DNA of 50,660 nt from Bacillota bacterium (lineage in GTDB: Bacteria; Bacillota; DTU065), in NCBI GenBank assembly GCA_018435125.1, contig JAHDNZ010000035.1, positions 1 to 50,660 of the forward strand, written 5' to 3'. The position numbers and the translations under genes are program-made. Below are positions 43,223 through 50,594 of this stretch, piece after piece; positions within the stretch are counted from its first letter, which is position 1; each line of letters starts with the position of its first letter. A model generated the notes under the pieces. The model made no database searches, was not told where the DNA came from, and saw nothing but the letters and a program-made list of their open reading frames with translations.

Positions 43223-43242
43223 AAGTTAACCACGGTTAACTT
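43223..43242. promoter_or_regulatory. AAGTTAACC palindrome upstream of feoA (proximal)
   Basis: AAGTTAACC-AC-GGTTAACTT is a perfect 9-bp inverted repeat just before the AGGAGGG ribosome binding site of feoA. It is of the size bound by DtxR/MntR/Fur-type dimers. The adjacent MntR-like gene is an obvious candidate binder, but that is inference. Confidence 0.62.
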
Positions 43243-43258
43243 TTAGGAGGGAAACAAT

Positions 43259-43519
43259 TTGGAAACATACTATGCATTGAATCAATTCCCTTTAAATTCC
43301 TGGGGTCAAATTGTCTATATTAAAGAATCTGCTAAGATGCGCCGTCGTCTTTGGGATTTAGGTTTTACCAACGGTGCAGCTATTAAAGCGCTTTATGTCA
43401 GTCCTTCCGGAAACCCAAAAGCTTACCTTATCCGTGGCAGTGTTATAGCCTTAAGAAACGAAGATGCTGGGGCGATAATAATATCCCCCAAAGAGAAAGG
43501 AAGTACTTCATGGGATTAA
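43259..43519 (+). CDS. feoA: Ferrous iron transport protein FeoA
   Basis: Small SH3-like cytoplasmic partner of FeoB (86 aa). It carries the family core AKMRRRLWDLGFTNGAAIKALYVSPSGNPKAYLIRG and the end ALRNEDAGAIIIS. The start is TTG at 43259 with AGGAGGG 7 nt upstream. The 3' end overlaps the start of feoB by 10 bp, giving coupled translation. Two palindromes in the upstream region suggest metal-dependent control. Confidence 0.9.
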   Translation: METYYALNQFPLNSWGQIVYIKESAKMRRRLWDLGFTNGAAIKALYVSPSGNPKAYLIRGSVIALRNEDAGAIIISPKEKGSTSWD

Positions 43520-45633
43520 CAGCTAAATCCACAGGTAAATCACTGTTAACTCTGGAGCCGGATTTAAAGGCCCTCCAAGAAACAGCCCTTGTTGTAGCCC
43601 TTGCTGGCAACCCCAACACCGGTAAAAGTACTGTCTTTAACAGTTTAACAGGACTAAAACAACACACTGGTAACTGGCCCGGAAAAACTGTAGGCCTTTC
43701 GGTGGGAAAGTATATTTTTCAAGACCATGAGTTTTCGCTTATCGATCTTCCGGGTACTTATTCATTGTTTTCTGACTCGGTGGAAGAAGAGATCGCACGC
43801 GATTTTATTTGCTTTAATAAACCCGATGTTACTGTCATAGTAGTAGATGGTAGCTGCTTGGAAAGAAATCTACATCTGGTTTTACAAATTTTAGAAATAA
43901 CAACTCAAGTTGTTATTTGTGTAAATTTACTAGACGAAGCCAAATCTAAAGGCATCGACATTAATCTATCTAAACTTGCTAAGATTTTGGGTATAAAAGT
44001 TGTGGGAACTGTCGCTCGCAATGGTATGGGATTGGAAGCACTAAAAAAAGCAATCCTTCTAACTGCTACAAAAAAGAGAGAACCTCCGGTTATTAGCACC
44101 TTTTCACTTTTATATGATAGCAATTTAGAGCAAATGATCTCTGAAGGCATCAAACTTTTTGCTGCTAATGATCTTAATGACCACTATAAACGCTGGTTAG
44201 CTCTGCGTTTTCTAGATAGTGATTATACTTTAGCCAACAAACTCAAACAACTTCAACTTGCAAACGGCAATACTAATGAAATCTTGATTTATGAACAGTT
44301 TTGCTCTAAGGGTTTTAGTGGGGATATCCGTGAAAATATTGTGCATACCCTTTATAAAACAGCTGAAACAATTGCCAAATCAGTAACAACTCATAAAGCA
44401 AAACCTAATTTGCGAATCAATCTTGATAAGATCATCACCTCAAAGGCCTTAGGTATCCCCATTATGCTGCTCTTCCTCGGACTTGTTTTTTGGCTTACTA
44501 TAATCGGCGCCAATTACCCTTCACAGTTTTTATCTAATTGCTTTAGTGCTTTAGAGGATTATTTGCTTTTTATTTTTAAGGCTTTAAATTCTCCTGCCTG
44601 GCTGACCGGGCTCCTGATTTTAGGTGTATATCGCACCTTAGCCTGGGTTGTTTCAGTAATGCTTCCCCCAATGGCTATTTTTTTCCCTCTTTTTACTCTG
44701 CTCGAAGACTGGGGTTTTTTACCCAGAATTGCCTTTAATCTTGATAACTTTTTCCGTAAGGCAGGCGCTCATGGTAAGCAGTCTCTTTCAATGTGTATGG
44801 GCTTTGGCTGTAATGCTGCCGGAGCTGTCGCCTGTCGAATTATCGACTCTCCTCGAGAACGCCTTATTGCCATTTTAACCAATAACTTTGTCCCTTGTAA
44901 CGGTCGTTTTCCAACTTTATTAACCTTGATTACTCTTTTTGTTTCCGGATCAGGGGTAAGAGGTTCTTTGAGTGGCTCCCTGGTAATGGTTGCTCTGGTA
45001 GTTAGCGCCATCATAATCACTCTTGCTACCTCAAAGCTACTATCAATGACTCTATTAAGAGGCCTCCCCTCTTCTTTTGCTTTGGAACTGCCACCTTTCC
45101 GCAAACCACAAATAGGAAGAATCCTTATGCGTTCACTTCTTGATAGGACACTCTTTCTGCTTTCAAGAGCTGTAGTAGTAGCTGCACCAGCTGGCCTAAT
45201 AATCTGGCTATTAGCAAATTTCGGACTTGCGGACAAAACATTTCTAGAGATCCTAACGAATTTTTTAGCTCCTCTTGGAAGAATAATTGGTTTAGATGGT
45301 GTCATTCTTGCCGGATTTATTCTTGGTTTACCAGCTAATGAAATTGTTTTACCGATAATATTTATGGCATATACTTCCTCTGGTAGTTTAATTGAATTAG
45401 AAAGCTTAACTGCGACCAAAACGCTTTTAATAAATAACAACTGGACTTTATTAACAGCACTTTGCACTATAATATTTTCCCTTAACCATTTCCCCTGTGC
45501 TACCACACTACTAACTATAAAAAAAGAAACTCAAAGCTGGTATTGGAGTGTTCTGGCCTTTGTTATCCCTACTGTGATAGGTCTGATTACCTGTAGCTTG
45601 GTAGCTTTTTGCTATCGACTTTTTTTCGCATAA
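43510..45633 (+). CDS. feoB: Ferrous iron transporter FeoB
   Basis: Membrane Fe(II) importer with an N-terminal G domain, 707 aa. G1 is AGNPNTGKST (about 32-41), G2 region GNWPGKTVG, G3 DLPGTYSL (79-86) and G4 VNLLDEAK (about 138). A helical GDI-like segment (about 215-300) follows. About nine membrane helices come next, with the two conserved Gate cores around MCMGFGCNAAGAVACRIID and LPANEIVLPIIFM. The last helices contain NHFPCATTL with the conserved cysteine. It is overlapped by feoA and followed by a hairpin terminator. No feoC is seen. Confidence 0.96.
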   Translation: MGLTAKSTGKSLLTLEPDLKALQETALVVALAGNPNTGKSTVFNSLTGLKQHTGNWPGKTVGLSVGKYIFQDHEFSLIDLPGTYSLFSDSVEEEIARDFICFNKPDVTVIVVDGSCLERNLHLVLQILEITTQVVICVNLLDEAKSKGIDINLSKLAKILGIKVVGTVARNGMGLEALKKAILLTATKKREPPVISTFSLLYDSNLEQMISEGIKLFAANDLNDHYKRWLALRFLDSDYTLANKLKQLQLANGNTNEILIYEQFCSKGFSGDIRENIVHTLYKTAETIAKSVTTHKAKPNLRINLDKIITSKALGIPIMLLFLGLVFWLTIIGANYPSQFLSNCFSALEDYLLFIFKALNSPAWLTGLLILGVYRTLAWVVSVMLPPMAIFFPLFTLLEDWGFLPRIAFNLDNFFRKAGAHGKQSLSMCMGFGCNAAGAVACRIIDSPRERLIAILTNNFVPCNGRFPTLLTLITLFVSGSGVRGSLSGSLVMVALVVSAIIITLATSKLLSMTLLRGLPSSFALELPPFRKPQIGRILMRSLLDRTLFLLSRAVVVAAPAGLIIWLLANFGLADKTFLEILTNFLAPLGRIIGLDGVILAGFILGLPANEIVLPIIFMAYTSSGSLIELESLTATKTLLINNNWTLLTALCTIIFSLNHFPCATTLLTIKKETQSWYWSVLAFVIPTVIGLITCSLVAFCYRLFFA

Positions 45634-45636
45634 GAT

Positions 45637-45659
45637 AAGAAGGTCATAAAGACCTTCTT
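45637..45659. terminator. Hairpin after feoB
   Basis: AAGAAGGTC (45637-45645), loop ATAAA, GACCTTCTT (45651-45659): a perfect 9-bp stem 4 bp after the feoB stop codon. The T-run is short, so termination may be partial. Confidence 0.68.
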
Positions 45660-45731
45660 AATGTTTTGTAAACTGCAGACTAACGGAGTAACATTTAGTC
45701 TTTTTTCAGATAACAACGCCTTTACCTTAAA

Positions 45732-46193
45732 CTAAAGAAGCTCTTGTTTATAACACTCCCATTCTTTATGATACCTTTGTAAAAAAGCAGTTATTAATTC
45801 TAATCTTCTTACTGTACTTTGACTAAGATAATGTTCAATCATTTCTGTTTCAATAAAACCGGTATCATCAGAACCTAAGATCTGGAAAAACTTTTCAATA
45901 GTTTCATGTCTAGTATAAAGAAAAGCTCCGGTTGCTTCTCCTAAAGGTGTAAGTTTTATTTGTCCATAAGGCTCATAACTAATAAAACCAAGACAAGAAA
46001 GTCGCTGAACATTTTTGGTAACAGATGCTCCGGAAATATTTAACTCTGTTGCTAGCTCTGTAGTCCGCAAAGTTTCTTGGGATCTAGTTTTTCGATAAAT
46101 CATTTCTAAGTAATCCTCAAGGCTAGCTGATAATCTTTCTTCTAAATGGCGAAGCTGCTCAAAACATCTAAATGTCCTGAATTTTTTGCTCAT
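45732..46193 (-). CDS. MntR/DtxR-family metal-dependent repressor
   Basis: About 153 residues: an N-terminal winged helix (SLEDYLEMIYRK, then TTELATELNISGASVTKNVQRL) and a helical dimerisation domain. The MntR metal ligands are all present: Asp and Glu in LEDYLEMIY, His in YTRHETIEKFF, and the E-x-x-E-H cluster in TEMIEHYLS. There is no C-terminal SH3 domain, which fits MntR rather than DtxR/IdeR. Manganese or iron is the likely co-repressor. It is convergent with feoB. The start at 46193 has AAGG upstream; ATG 46202 lies too close to it. A TTAGGC-TTATGT-GCCTA-type repeat lies in its promoter region. Confidence 0.85.
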   Translation of the reverse strand: MSKKFRTFRCFEQLRHLEERLSASLEDYLEMIYRKTRSQETLRTTELATELNISGASVTKNVQRLSCLGFISYEPYGQIKLTPLGEATGAFLYTRHETIEKFFQILGSDDTGFIETEMIEHYLSQSTVRRLELITAFLQRYHKEWECYKQELL

Positions 46194-46226
46194 TTTAGCC
46201 ATCCTTATCTTTACTGTTAAGTAATT

Positions 46227-46244
46227 AGGCTTATGTGCCTATTT
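46227..46244. promoter_or_regulatory. Inverted repeat upstream of the MntR-like gene
   Basis: TAGGC-TTATGT-GCCTA lies about 35 bp before the regulator start. The half-site TTAGGCT also occurs upstream of feoA (minus strand, near 43092-43100). DtxR-family operators commonly carry TTAGG half-sites, so this may be an autoregulatory site. Confidence 0.45.
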
Positions 46245-46377
46245 ACAAAAATTATTGTAACTAAATCCACCTTGCTTAGACATATGTAATTAGTATGCTT
46301 ATGAACTCCCAATTATGTTATGGCTAGTAGCAAGTGTTTATAGTTTAATTATTTTAACTATAAAAGGAGGAGCTTTT

Positions 46378-46782
46378 ATGAAGAACAGCTTAATCATGGT
46401 CATAGTACTTGTTTTAGCACTTAGCTTTGGCTTTTCACTTGTTATCACCCCCAAATCCAACCAACCTCTGTTTACATTAAATGTTAAAACCACAATCTTT
46501 GATTGGGCCATCTCCATTAGCAGTGATGATTATGTAGAATCTAAATACTTTACCGTTAATAAACCTGCAAATTATCTATTCTATGCCGAAGGAAATGCTC
46601 CCAAAGGTCAAATCACTATCAGCATACTCAACTCATCTGGCAGAGTAGTTCGAGAAATAAAAGGTTCCCATCTAGAAAAAGAACAGCTGATCTATCTTTC
46701 TCCCGGAAAATATCGTGTTATTGTAAAGACGAAAAACTCCAAGCATAACAACTTTCGGATTTATATTAATAAGGCTAAGTAA
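46378..46782 (+). CDS. Small exported beta-sandwich protein, unknown function
   Basis: 134 residues. The signal segment is MKNSLIMVIVLVLALSFGFS. The remainder is strand-rich (YFTVNKPANYLFYAEGN, GQITISILNSSGRVV, YLSPGKYRVIVKTKN) and recalls the bacterial pre-peptidase C-terminal (PPC) or similar Ig-like modules. The start at 46378 has AAAGGAGG upstream; the longer frame from 46315 has no such site. It is divergent from the MntR-like gene across about 185 bp and followed by a good terminator. Its function is unknown. Confidence 0.72.
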   Translation: MKNSLIMVIVLVLALSFGFSLVITPKSNQPLFTLNVKTTIFDWAISISSDDYVESKYFTVNKPANYLFYAEGNAPKGQITISILNSSGRVVREIKGSHLEKEQLIYLSPGKYRVIVKTKNSKHNNFRIYINKAK

Positions 46783-46819
46783 ATATTTCAACCTGATATT
46801 CCCCCCCAAGTCAAAAATC

Positions 46820-46862
46820 AAAGCCAAGTCAAGCAACTCTTTCTTTGCTGACTTGGCTTTTT
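46820..46862 (+). terminator. Terminator after the small exported protein
   Basis: AAAGCCAAGTCA (46820-46831) pairs with TGACTTGGCTTT (46849-46860), 12 bp perfect, followed by further Ts. Confidence 0.85.
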
Positions 46863-46926
46863 AATCTGTAATATAAACTACCGCCTTGCATAATATAGAA
46901 ATAAAAAGAAAAAGGAAGTGATTTTT

Positions 46927-47373
46927 TTGAATTGTATACCAGAAAAATGTGAGGCTCGTCGAAAGGAATGTAGCCAAATTGAACTGCTAAATAAAATAGC
47001 AGAATATATCGAAGATGAGACCAATGATTCCATTTTTTATTACGAAATGGCTAAGTTAACCCCTATTCCACAAGCACAAGCTTTATTAGTAAGCTTTGCT
47101 CAGGATGAGGCTAATCATGCAACTAATTTTAAAACTCTCTATCGTCTTTTGACAGGCACTAACCCACCGGATATTGAGATAAAGCAGCCCAGAATAAACA
47201 GTATCGAAGAAGCTGTCCGGCAAAGAATTATCGCAGAATCAGAAGACTTTAAGAAGTATTCTATAGATTATTCAAATTTCCATAACCCACCAATCTGTGA
47301 CCTTTTTTATTTAACCTCTATCGTAGAAGGCCAGCATGCGATGCGTCTCACATTGCTATTAGAAAACTGTTAA
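46927..47373 (+). CDS. Ferritin-like / rubrerythrin-type diiron protein
   Basis: 148-residue all-helical protein. It has two Glu-x-x-His-type metal motifs of a four-helix diiron bundle: FAQDEANHATNFKTLY (about 60-75) and IVEGQHAMRL (about 133-142), with EDETNDSIFYYEMAKL supplying earlier acidic ligands. There is no C-terminal rubredoxin domain; the only cysteines lie at the N-terminus (NCIPEKCEARRKEC) and near the end. It may handle peroxide or iron in an anaerobe (inference). The start is TTG at 46927 with AAGGA upstream; GTG 46918 is too near that site. Confidence 0.72.
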   Translation: MNCIPEKCEARRKECSQIELLNKIAEYIEDETNDSIFYYEMAKLTPIPQAQALLVSFAQDEANHATNFKTLYRLLTGTNPPDIEIKQPRINSIEEAVRQRIIAESEDFKKYSIDYSNFHNPPICDLFYLTSIVEGQHAMRLTLLLENC

Positions 47374-47400
47374 AAAAAAGCCGTATAAACGGCTTTCTTT
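47372..47400. terminator. Convergent terminator, ferritin-like / HTH regulator
   Basis: AAAGCCGT (47377-47384), loop ATAA, ACGGCTTT (47389-47396), with A-run on the left and T-rich on the right. It serves both converging genes. Confidence 0.85.
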
Positions 47401-47912
47401 TATTCAACTGCTTTTTCTTGAGGTTGCTCTTTATTAACTTTATAAATTAGCTGTTTAAGATCCCCTGGAAGTTCAGTCTCTGCAATAACTTCAATAAGCC
47501 CGTCCTCAGTCTGATTTAACATAGCTTGCAGTCGTTCGTTTTCCCTTTCCAATCTATGTATTTTACTGCGAATATTAGCCACGACCTCAATTAAATCGGA
47601 ACCAGACCCAAATGAAACTATTTCAGTCTTCTTGGGTATTTCAAAGTCAATAGGTCCTTTTAGAATATAGGTATTGGCAATTCTGCGACTTGTAGCAGGA
47701 CGTCTTTCAATAAACCCTTGTTCAGACAGTACCTCGACCGCTTTAAAAACCGCACCTTTTGATAAGCCGGACATAGTGGACAGATCGTCGTATTTGAGTT
47801 GAAGTTCTGTACTCCCAGCTTCAATGCATTTCTTTACAAAAGCTCTTTTAAACTGCTCAAGAGTTTGTTGAGAAACATTACTTACCCAAGCCTTGCTTTT
47901 CTTTTGTTCCAT
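47400..47912 (-). CDS. Winged-helix DNA-binding protein with coiled-coil tail
   Basis: 170 residues. Positions ~15-90 form a winged helix (LKYDDLSTMSGLSKGAVFKAVEVLSEQGFIERRPATSRR) of MarR/GntR-like type. Residues ~110-150 form a coiled coil (NIRSKIHRLERENERLQAML) probably used for dimerisation. The tail is acidic. I do not recognise a named family, and there is no ligand domain. GGGGG precedes the ATG at 47912, and a weak promoter lies at 47960-47989. Targets are unknown; the downstream neighbour is convergent, so local control would concern itself or the yyaL region. Confidence 0.72.
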   Translation of the reverse strand: MEQKKSKAWVSNVSQQTLEQFKRAFVKKCIEAGSTELQLKYDDLSTMSGLSKGAVFKAVEVLSEQGFIERRPATSRRIANTYILKGPIDFEIPKKTEIVSFGSGSDLIEVVANIRSKIHRLERENERLQAMLNQTEDGLIEVIAETELPGDLKQLIYKVNKEQPQEKAVE

Positions 47913-47959
47913 ACACTAACCCCCGAGTAATCGTTTCTTATAAATCCAATGTTAGCTTC

Positions 47960-47989
47960 AGTATATCATAATTTTAATCTAAAAAGTAA
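47960..47989 (-). promoter_or_regulatory. Weak promoter candidate of the winged-helix gene
   Basis: On the minus strand TTACTT (47989-47984), 18 bp, TATACT (47965-47960) preceded by TGA. The -10 is good, the -35 poor. Confidence 0.4.
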
Positions 47990-48086
47990 TAAGGTTTAGT
48001 TCTTTTTTTAGTTTCTTTTATATTTTTCTTCTAATATAGCACATCTTTTTAAATAAACTCCCAGAACTGTTAGAACACAATCCCCC

Positions 48087-50092
48087 CTACCTAATAATAG
48101 TCGCAATCTTAGCTAAGATCTTATCTTTACCGGTAATTTTACTTTCACAGCGATCGCCCTGACATAGATATAAATTCAAACCTTCTGTGTTTTTTCCTGG
48201 TGTTAGTTTTAAATAATTGTTATTTTCACTCGCTATCCAAAATATGTTGCCTCGTAAATATTCTTGTTTGACTTTTAAAGAAATCTCTTTACTATCCTCT
48301 TGGCTTTCACGGCTATAGGTGAGAACCATCTTGTAAAAAGAGTCCAAATACCAACTGCCAACCATGGTTAAAAATGGTGCTGCGGTAGAATAAGTTGATA
48401 AAATTCCTGCTGCTCCATTAAGAGTTGCTTCTAATATTAAGCGGTATTTTTCTTCACCTGTTAACTGCAACAGTCTATACAAATTATAACTCATTACTGA
48501 GTTTCCTCCCGGCAGAGCTCCTTCGAAATAACTTTTAGGTCTTCTAGGGAGAATTGTCTCTTTAGAAATTGAAAAAAACCCTCCCTGGTCTTGATCAAAA
48601 AATATTTGTTCTGCTTGCCTAGTTAGGTCTTCAGCTAACTCAATAGCCTTAGTATTACTAAAAGCTAAGCCATATTCCAGAAAACCAAAGGCTAAAAAAG
48701 CATAGTCAGCTAAATGTCCTTGTGAAATAACTCTGTCATAGATTGCACCAGGTAATGGCTTAAGCTTAGCATATTGCCCCAGATAGTTAAAAAGTCTGGT
48801 GGCTTTATTGGCAAACGCTTTTCCCCATAGGCTAGCTTTAGATAAAGCGGCTAATAAAAGCCCGTTGGCAAAGACTAGTATTTTGGTGTCAACAAAAGGT
48901 TTGGTTTTTGCTTTTTCTCGCCAATTTTTAAGCTTATTAAAAATAGGTGTGAGTTTTAGATTTAGCTCCTGGTCTACAACTAGTAACCTAAAAGATTCTT
49001 GATCCTTTGGATATAGATGGATTTTCCCTTTAAAGTTACCTTTTTTTCTATCTGGTAATATTGGCTAAGAAACTCGAATTCAGATTCATTCAAAATGCTT
49101 TTGATCTCTATCTTTGAAAAAAGATAATAGCATCCTTCTCCTTCAAAAGTGTCTGCATCTTCTGCGGTGTAAAAGCCCCCTGACTTATCTTGCAGTCTAT
49201 CTTCTAGATAGGTTAATATCTCCAAGGCTTTTTTTTCATAATATAATTCTTTAGTTACTCGGTAAAACTCGGCCAGAGTATATATTAGAAAAGCGTTATC
49301 GTAGAGCATCTTTTCAAAGTGAGGTATTTTATATGAACTGTCTGTAGAATAACGGAAAATCCCACCTCCTACTTGATCATAACAACCTTTGGCCAGTAAA
49401 CTTTTTAAGGTATTATTTGCCATTTCGATGGCAACTTTATCCTTAAGAACATAACCTTGGTCTAAGACAAATAGTAGTGTATGAAGCTGAGGGAATTTGG
49501 GCGCAGGTAAAAATCCGGAGTTTTTAGTATCATACCTTGTTTTTAGATCTGAGAGTTGATTTTCTAGTAAGCTACGATTAAACAGTGCTTGGGAATAATA
49601 ATCGGGTAAGTCTTTTAATAAATTTTCACTACCCACAACAAGGCTTTGCCGATCATTTTCCCAAAGCCATTTAATTCTTTTTAACAAAGAAATGAAACCA
49701 ATATTTCTAAGTCCATCCTCTTTAGGAAAATAGCTCCCGGCAAAAAAAGGTTTTAACTCTGGTGTTAAAAATATATTCAGCGGCCAACCACCAGAACCTG
49801 TCATTTTTACACAAGCATCCATGTAAAACTCATCCACATCAGGATGTTGTTCCCGATCGACTTTGATCGCTACAAAATTATCGTTTAGCACCTTGGCTAC
49901 TAGCTGATCTGCAAAAGTTTCTTTGTTCATAACATGACACCAATGGCAAGTCGAATAGCCGATAGAAAGAAAGATAGGATAATTATCCTTTTTGGCTTTT
50001 TTTAGGGCTTCTTGACCCCAGGGATACCAGTCAATGGGGTTTTTGGCATGCAATCTTAAATAAGGCGAAGGTTCATTTTCAAGTCTATTCAT
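48087..50092 (-). pseudogene. yyaL: YyaL-family (DUF255) thioredoxin-like protein, frameshifted
   Basis: The gene spans 2006 nt, two short of a multiple of three plus stop. Residues 1-~365 start [19 protein letters not shown], with the thioredoxin motif STCHWCHVM and [17 protein letters not shown]. They run to GKSIYIQ and then hit a stop at 48980. From about 49018 the next frame continues without a break ([14 protein letters not shown] ... WREKAKTKPFVDTKIL ... NGLLLAAL ... GALPGGNSVMSYNLYRL) to 48087. One inserted base near 49005-49020 would restore about 668 aa, the normal family length. The start at 50092 has GGAGGG upstream. It is either a recent pseudogene or a sequencing error. Confidence 0.88.
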
Positions 50093-50205
50093 CGTAACCC
50101 TCCTCGATTTTCTCCTCAAATTAATTTGCCCTACTTTATATAACCTAATCATCTTCTGCTGGAGATACTTTTGCTTGTGATAATCATTTCAGATCAAACT
50201 TTCCC

Positions 50206-50234
50206 TTGCCAGATTCAAATATTTCTGTAATAAT
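50206..50234 (+). promoter_or_regulatory. Promoter of the leader-peptide transcript
   Basis: TTGCCA (50206-50211), 17 bp, AATAAT (50229-50234), with a TG extension before TAATAAT. Predicted start about 50241, 45 nt before the 28-codon ORF. Confidence 0.5.
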
Positions 50235-50287
50235 TAGGTTGTTAAAACTTCTTTAGCTTTACATAAATTGAAAGGAGGTGTGAGCAG

Positions 50288-50374
50288 ATGCTGAGGAAGA
50301 ACAGGTTTGCTCTTAACTTTGGTTTTATACTTTTTTCTACCATAACCCCAGCGTTGGCTCACACTAACTTGTAA
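50288..50374 (+). CDS. 28-aa signal-peptide-like leader ORF
   Basis: AAAGGAGGTG lies 7 nt before ATG 50288, an ideal site. The peptide begins MLRKNRFALNFGFIL and ends STITPALA-HTNL. It has a basic N-region, a hydrophobic core and an A-L-A cleavage site, so it is a complete signal peptide with only about four residues after it. It may be a regulatory leader whose translation controls the downstream hairpins, or a precursor of a short secreted peptide. Codons for P-A-L-A coincide with hairpin segment 1 (50350-50359). Confidence 0.62.
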   Translation: MLRKNRFALNFGFILFSTITPALAHTNL

Positions 50375-50435
50375 GAGCGATTTTTTGCCATGCTTATTTT
50401 ACAGCCAACGCTTCACGAAAGGAGACGTTGGCTGT
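50350..50435 (+). promoter_or_regulatory. Mutually exclusive hairpins (attenuator-like)
   Basis: Segment 1 AGCGTTGGCT (50350-50359), inside the leader ORF, is perfectly complementary to segment 2 AGCCAACGCT (50403-50412). Segment 2, shifted by two (ACAGCCAACG, 50401-50410), is equally complementary over 10 bp to segment 3 CGTTGGCTGT (50426-50435). The two pairings cannot coexist. The 2:3 hairpin places the ribosome binding site GAAAGGAG (50417-50424) in its loop, with the next ATG three bases past its stem. A ribosome on the leader would cover segment 1 and favour 2:3. Pairing is seen; control is inferred. Confidence 0.65.
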
Positions 50436-50437
50436 TT

Positions 50438-50569
50438 ATGTATACAAATGCTGAAGAAATTCTGCCAGAAGAACTCCTCCGGCAAGTACAAGAATATATT
50501 CAAGGTCAAGAAATTTATATACCCAAATTGCAATTTCAAGTTGAACTACCGTCCAAGATAGTTTTGTAG
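50438..50569 (+). CDS. Short CD3324-like ORF, probably truncated (43 aa)
   Basis: Starts MYTNAEEILPEELLRQVQ and continues EYIQGQEIYIPK. This matches the N-terminus of CD3324-type clostridial proteins (about 85-90 aa, with a C-terminal helix-turn-helix). After IYIPK the sequence diverges (LQFQVELPSKIVL) and stops at TAG 50567-50569, so the expected helix-turn-helix half is missing. No other frame restores it. It may be a truncated remnant or a genuine short form. Its ribosome binding site lies in the loop of the 2:3 hairpin. Confidence 0.55.
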   Translation: MYTNAEEILPEELLRQVQEYIQGQEIYIPKLQFQVELPSKIVL

Positions 50570-50578
50570 TAAAGATAT

Positions 50579-50594
50579 GGTTGGCTAGCCAACC
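50579..50594. repeat. 16-bp palindrome with TTGGCT/AGCCAA core
   Basis: GGTTGGCTAGCCAACC is a perfect palindrome 10 bp after the 43-aa ORF. Its core TTGGCT/AGCCAA is the same as in the three hairpin segments upstream. It also contains the stop codon (TAG, minus strand) of the partial frame at 50585-50660. Confidence 0.7.

Larger units (their letters stand above)
42958..43258. other. Intergenic region between the MFS gene and feoA
   Basis: Holds the MFS terminator (43005-43041) and two GGTTAA-based palindromes before feoA (43180-43195, 43223-43242). It also holds an AGGCT...AGCCT inverted pair around 43067-43099 that includes GTTAGGCTA on the minus strand. No gene. Confidence 0.5.

Noticed and set aside
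44769-45506. Long open frame antisense to feoB
   Set aside because: It is a shadow of feoB: no ribosome binding site, basic low-complexity product and no family features.
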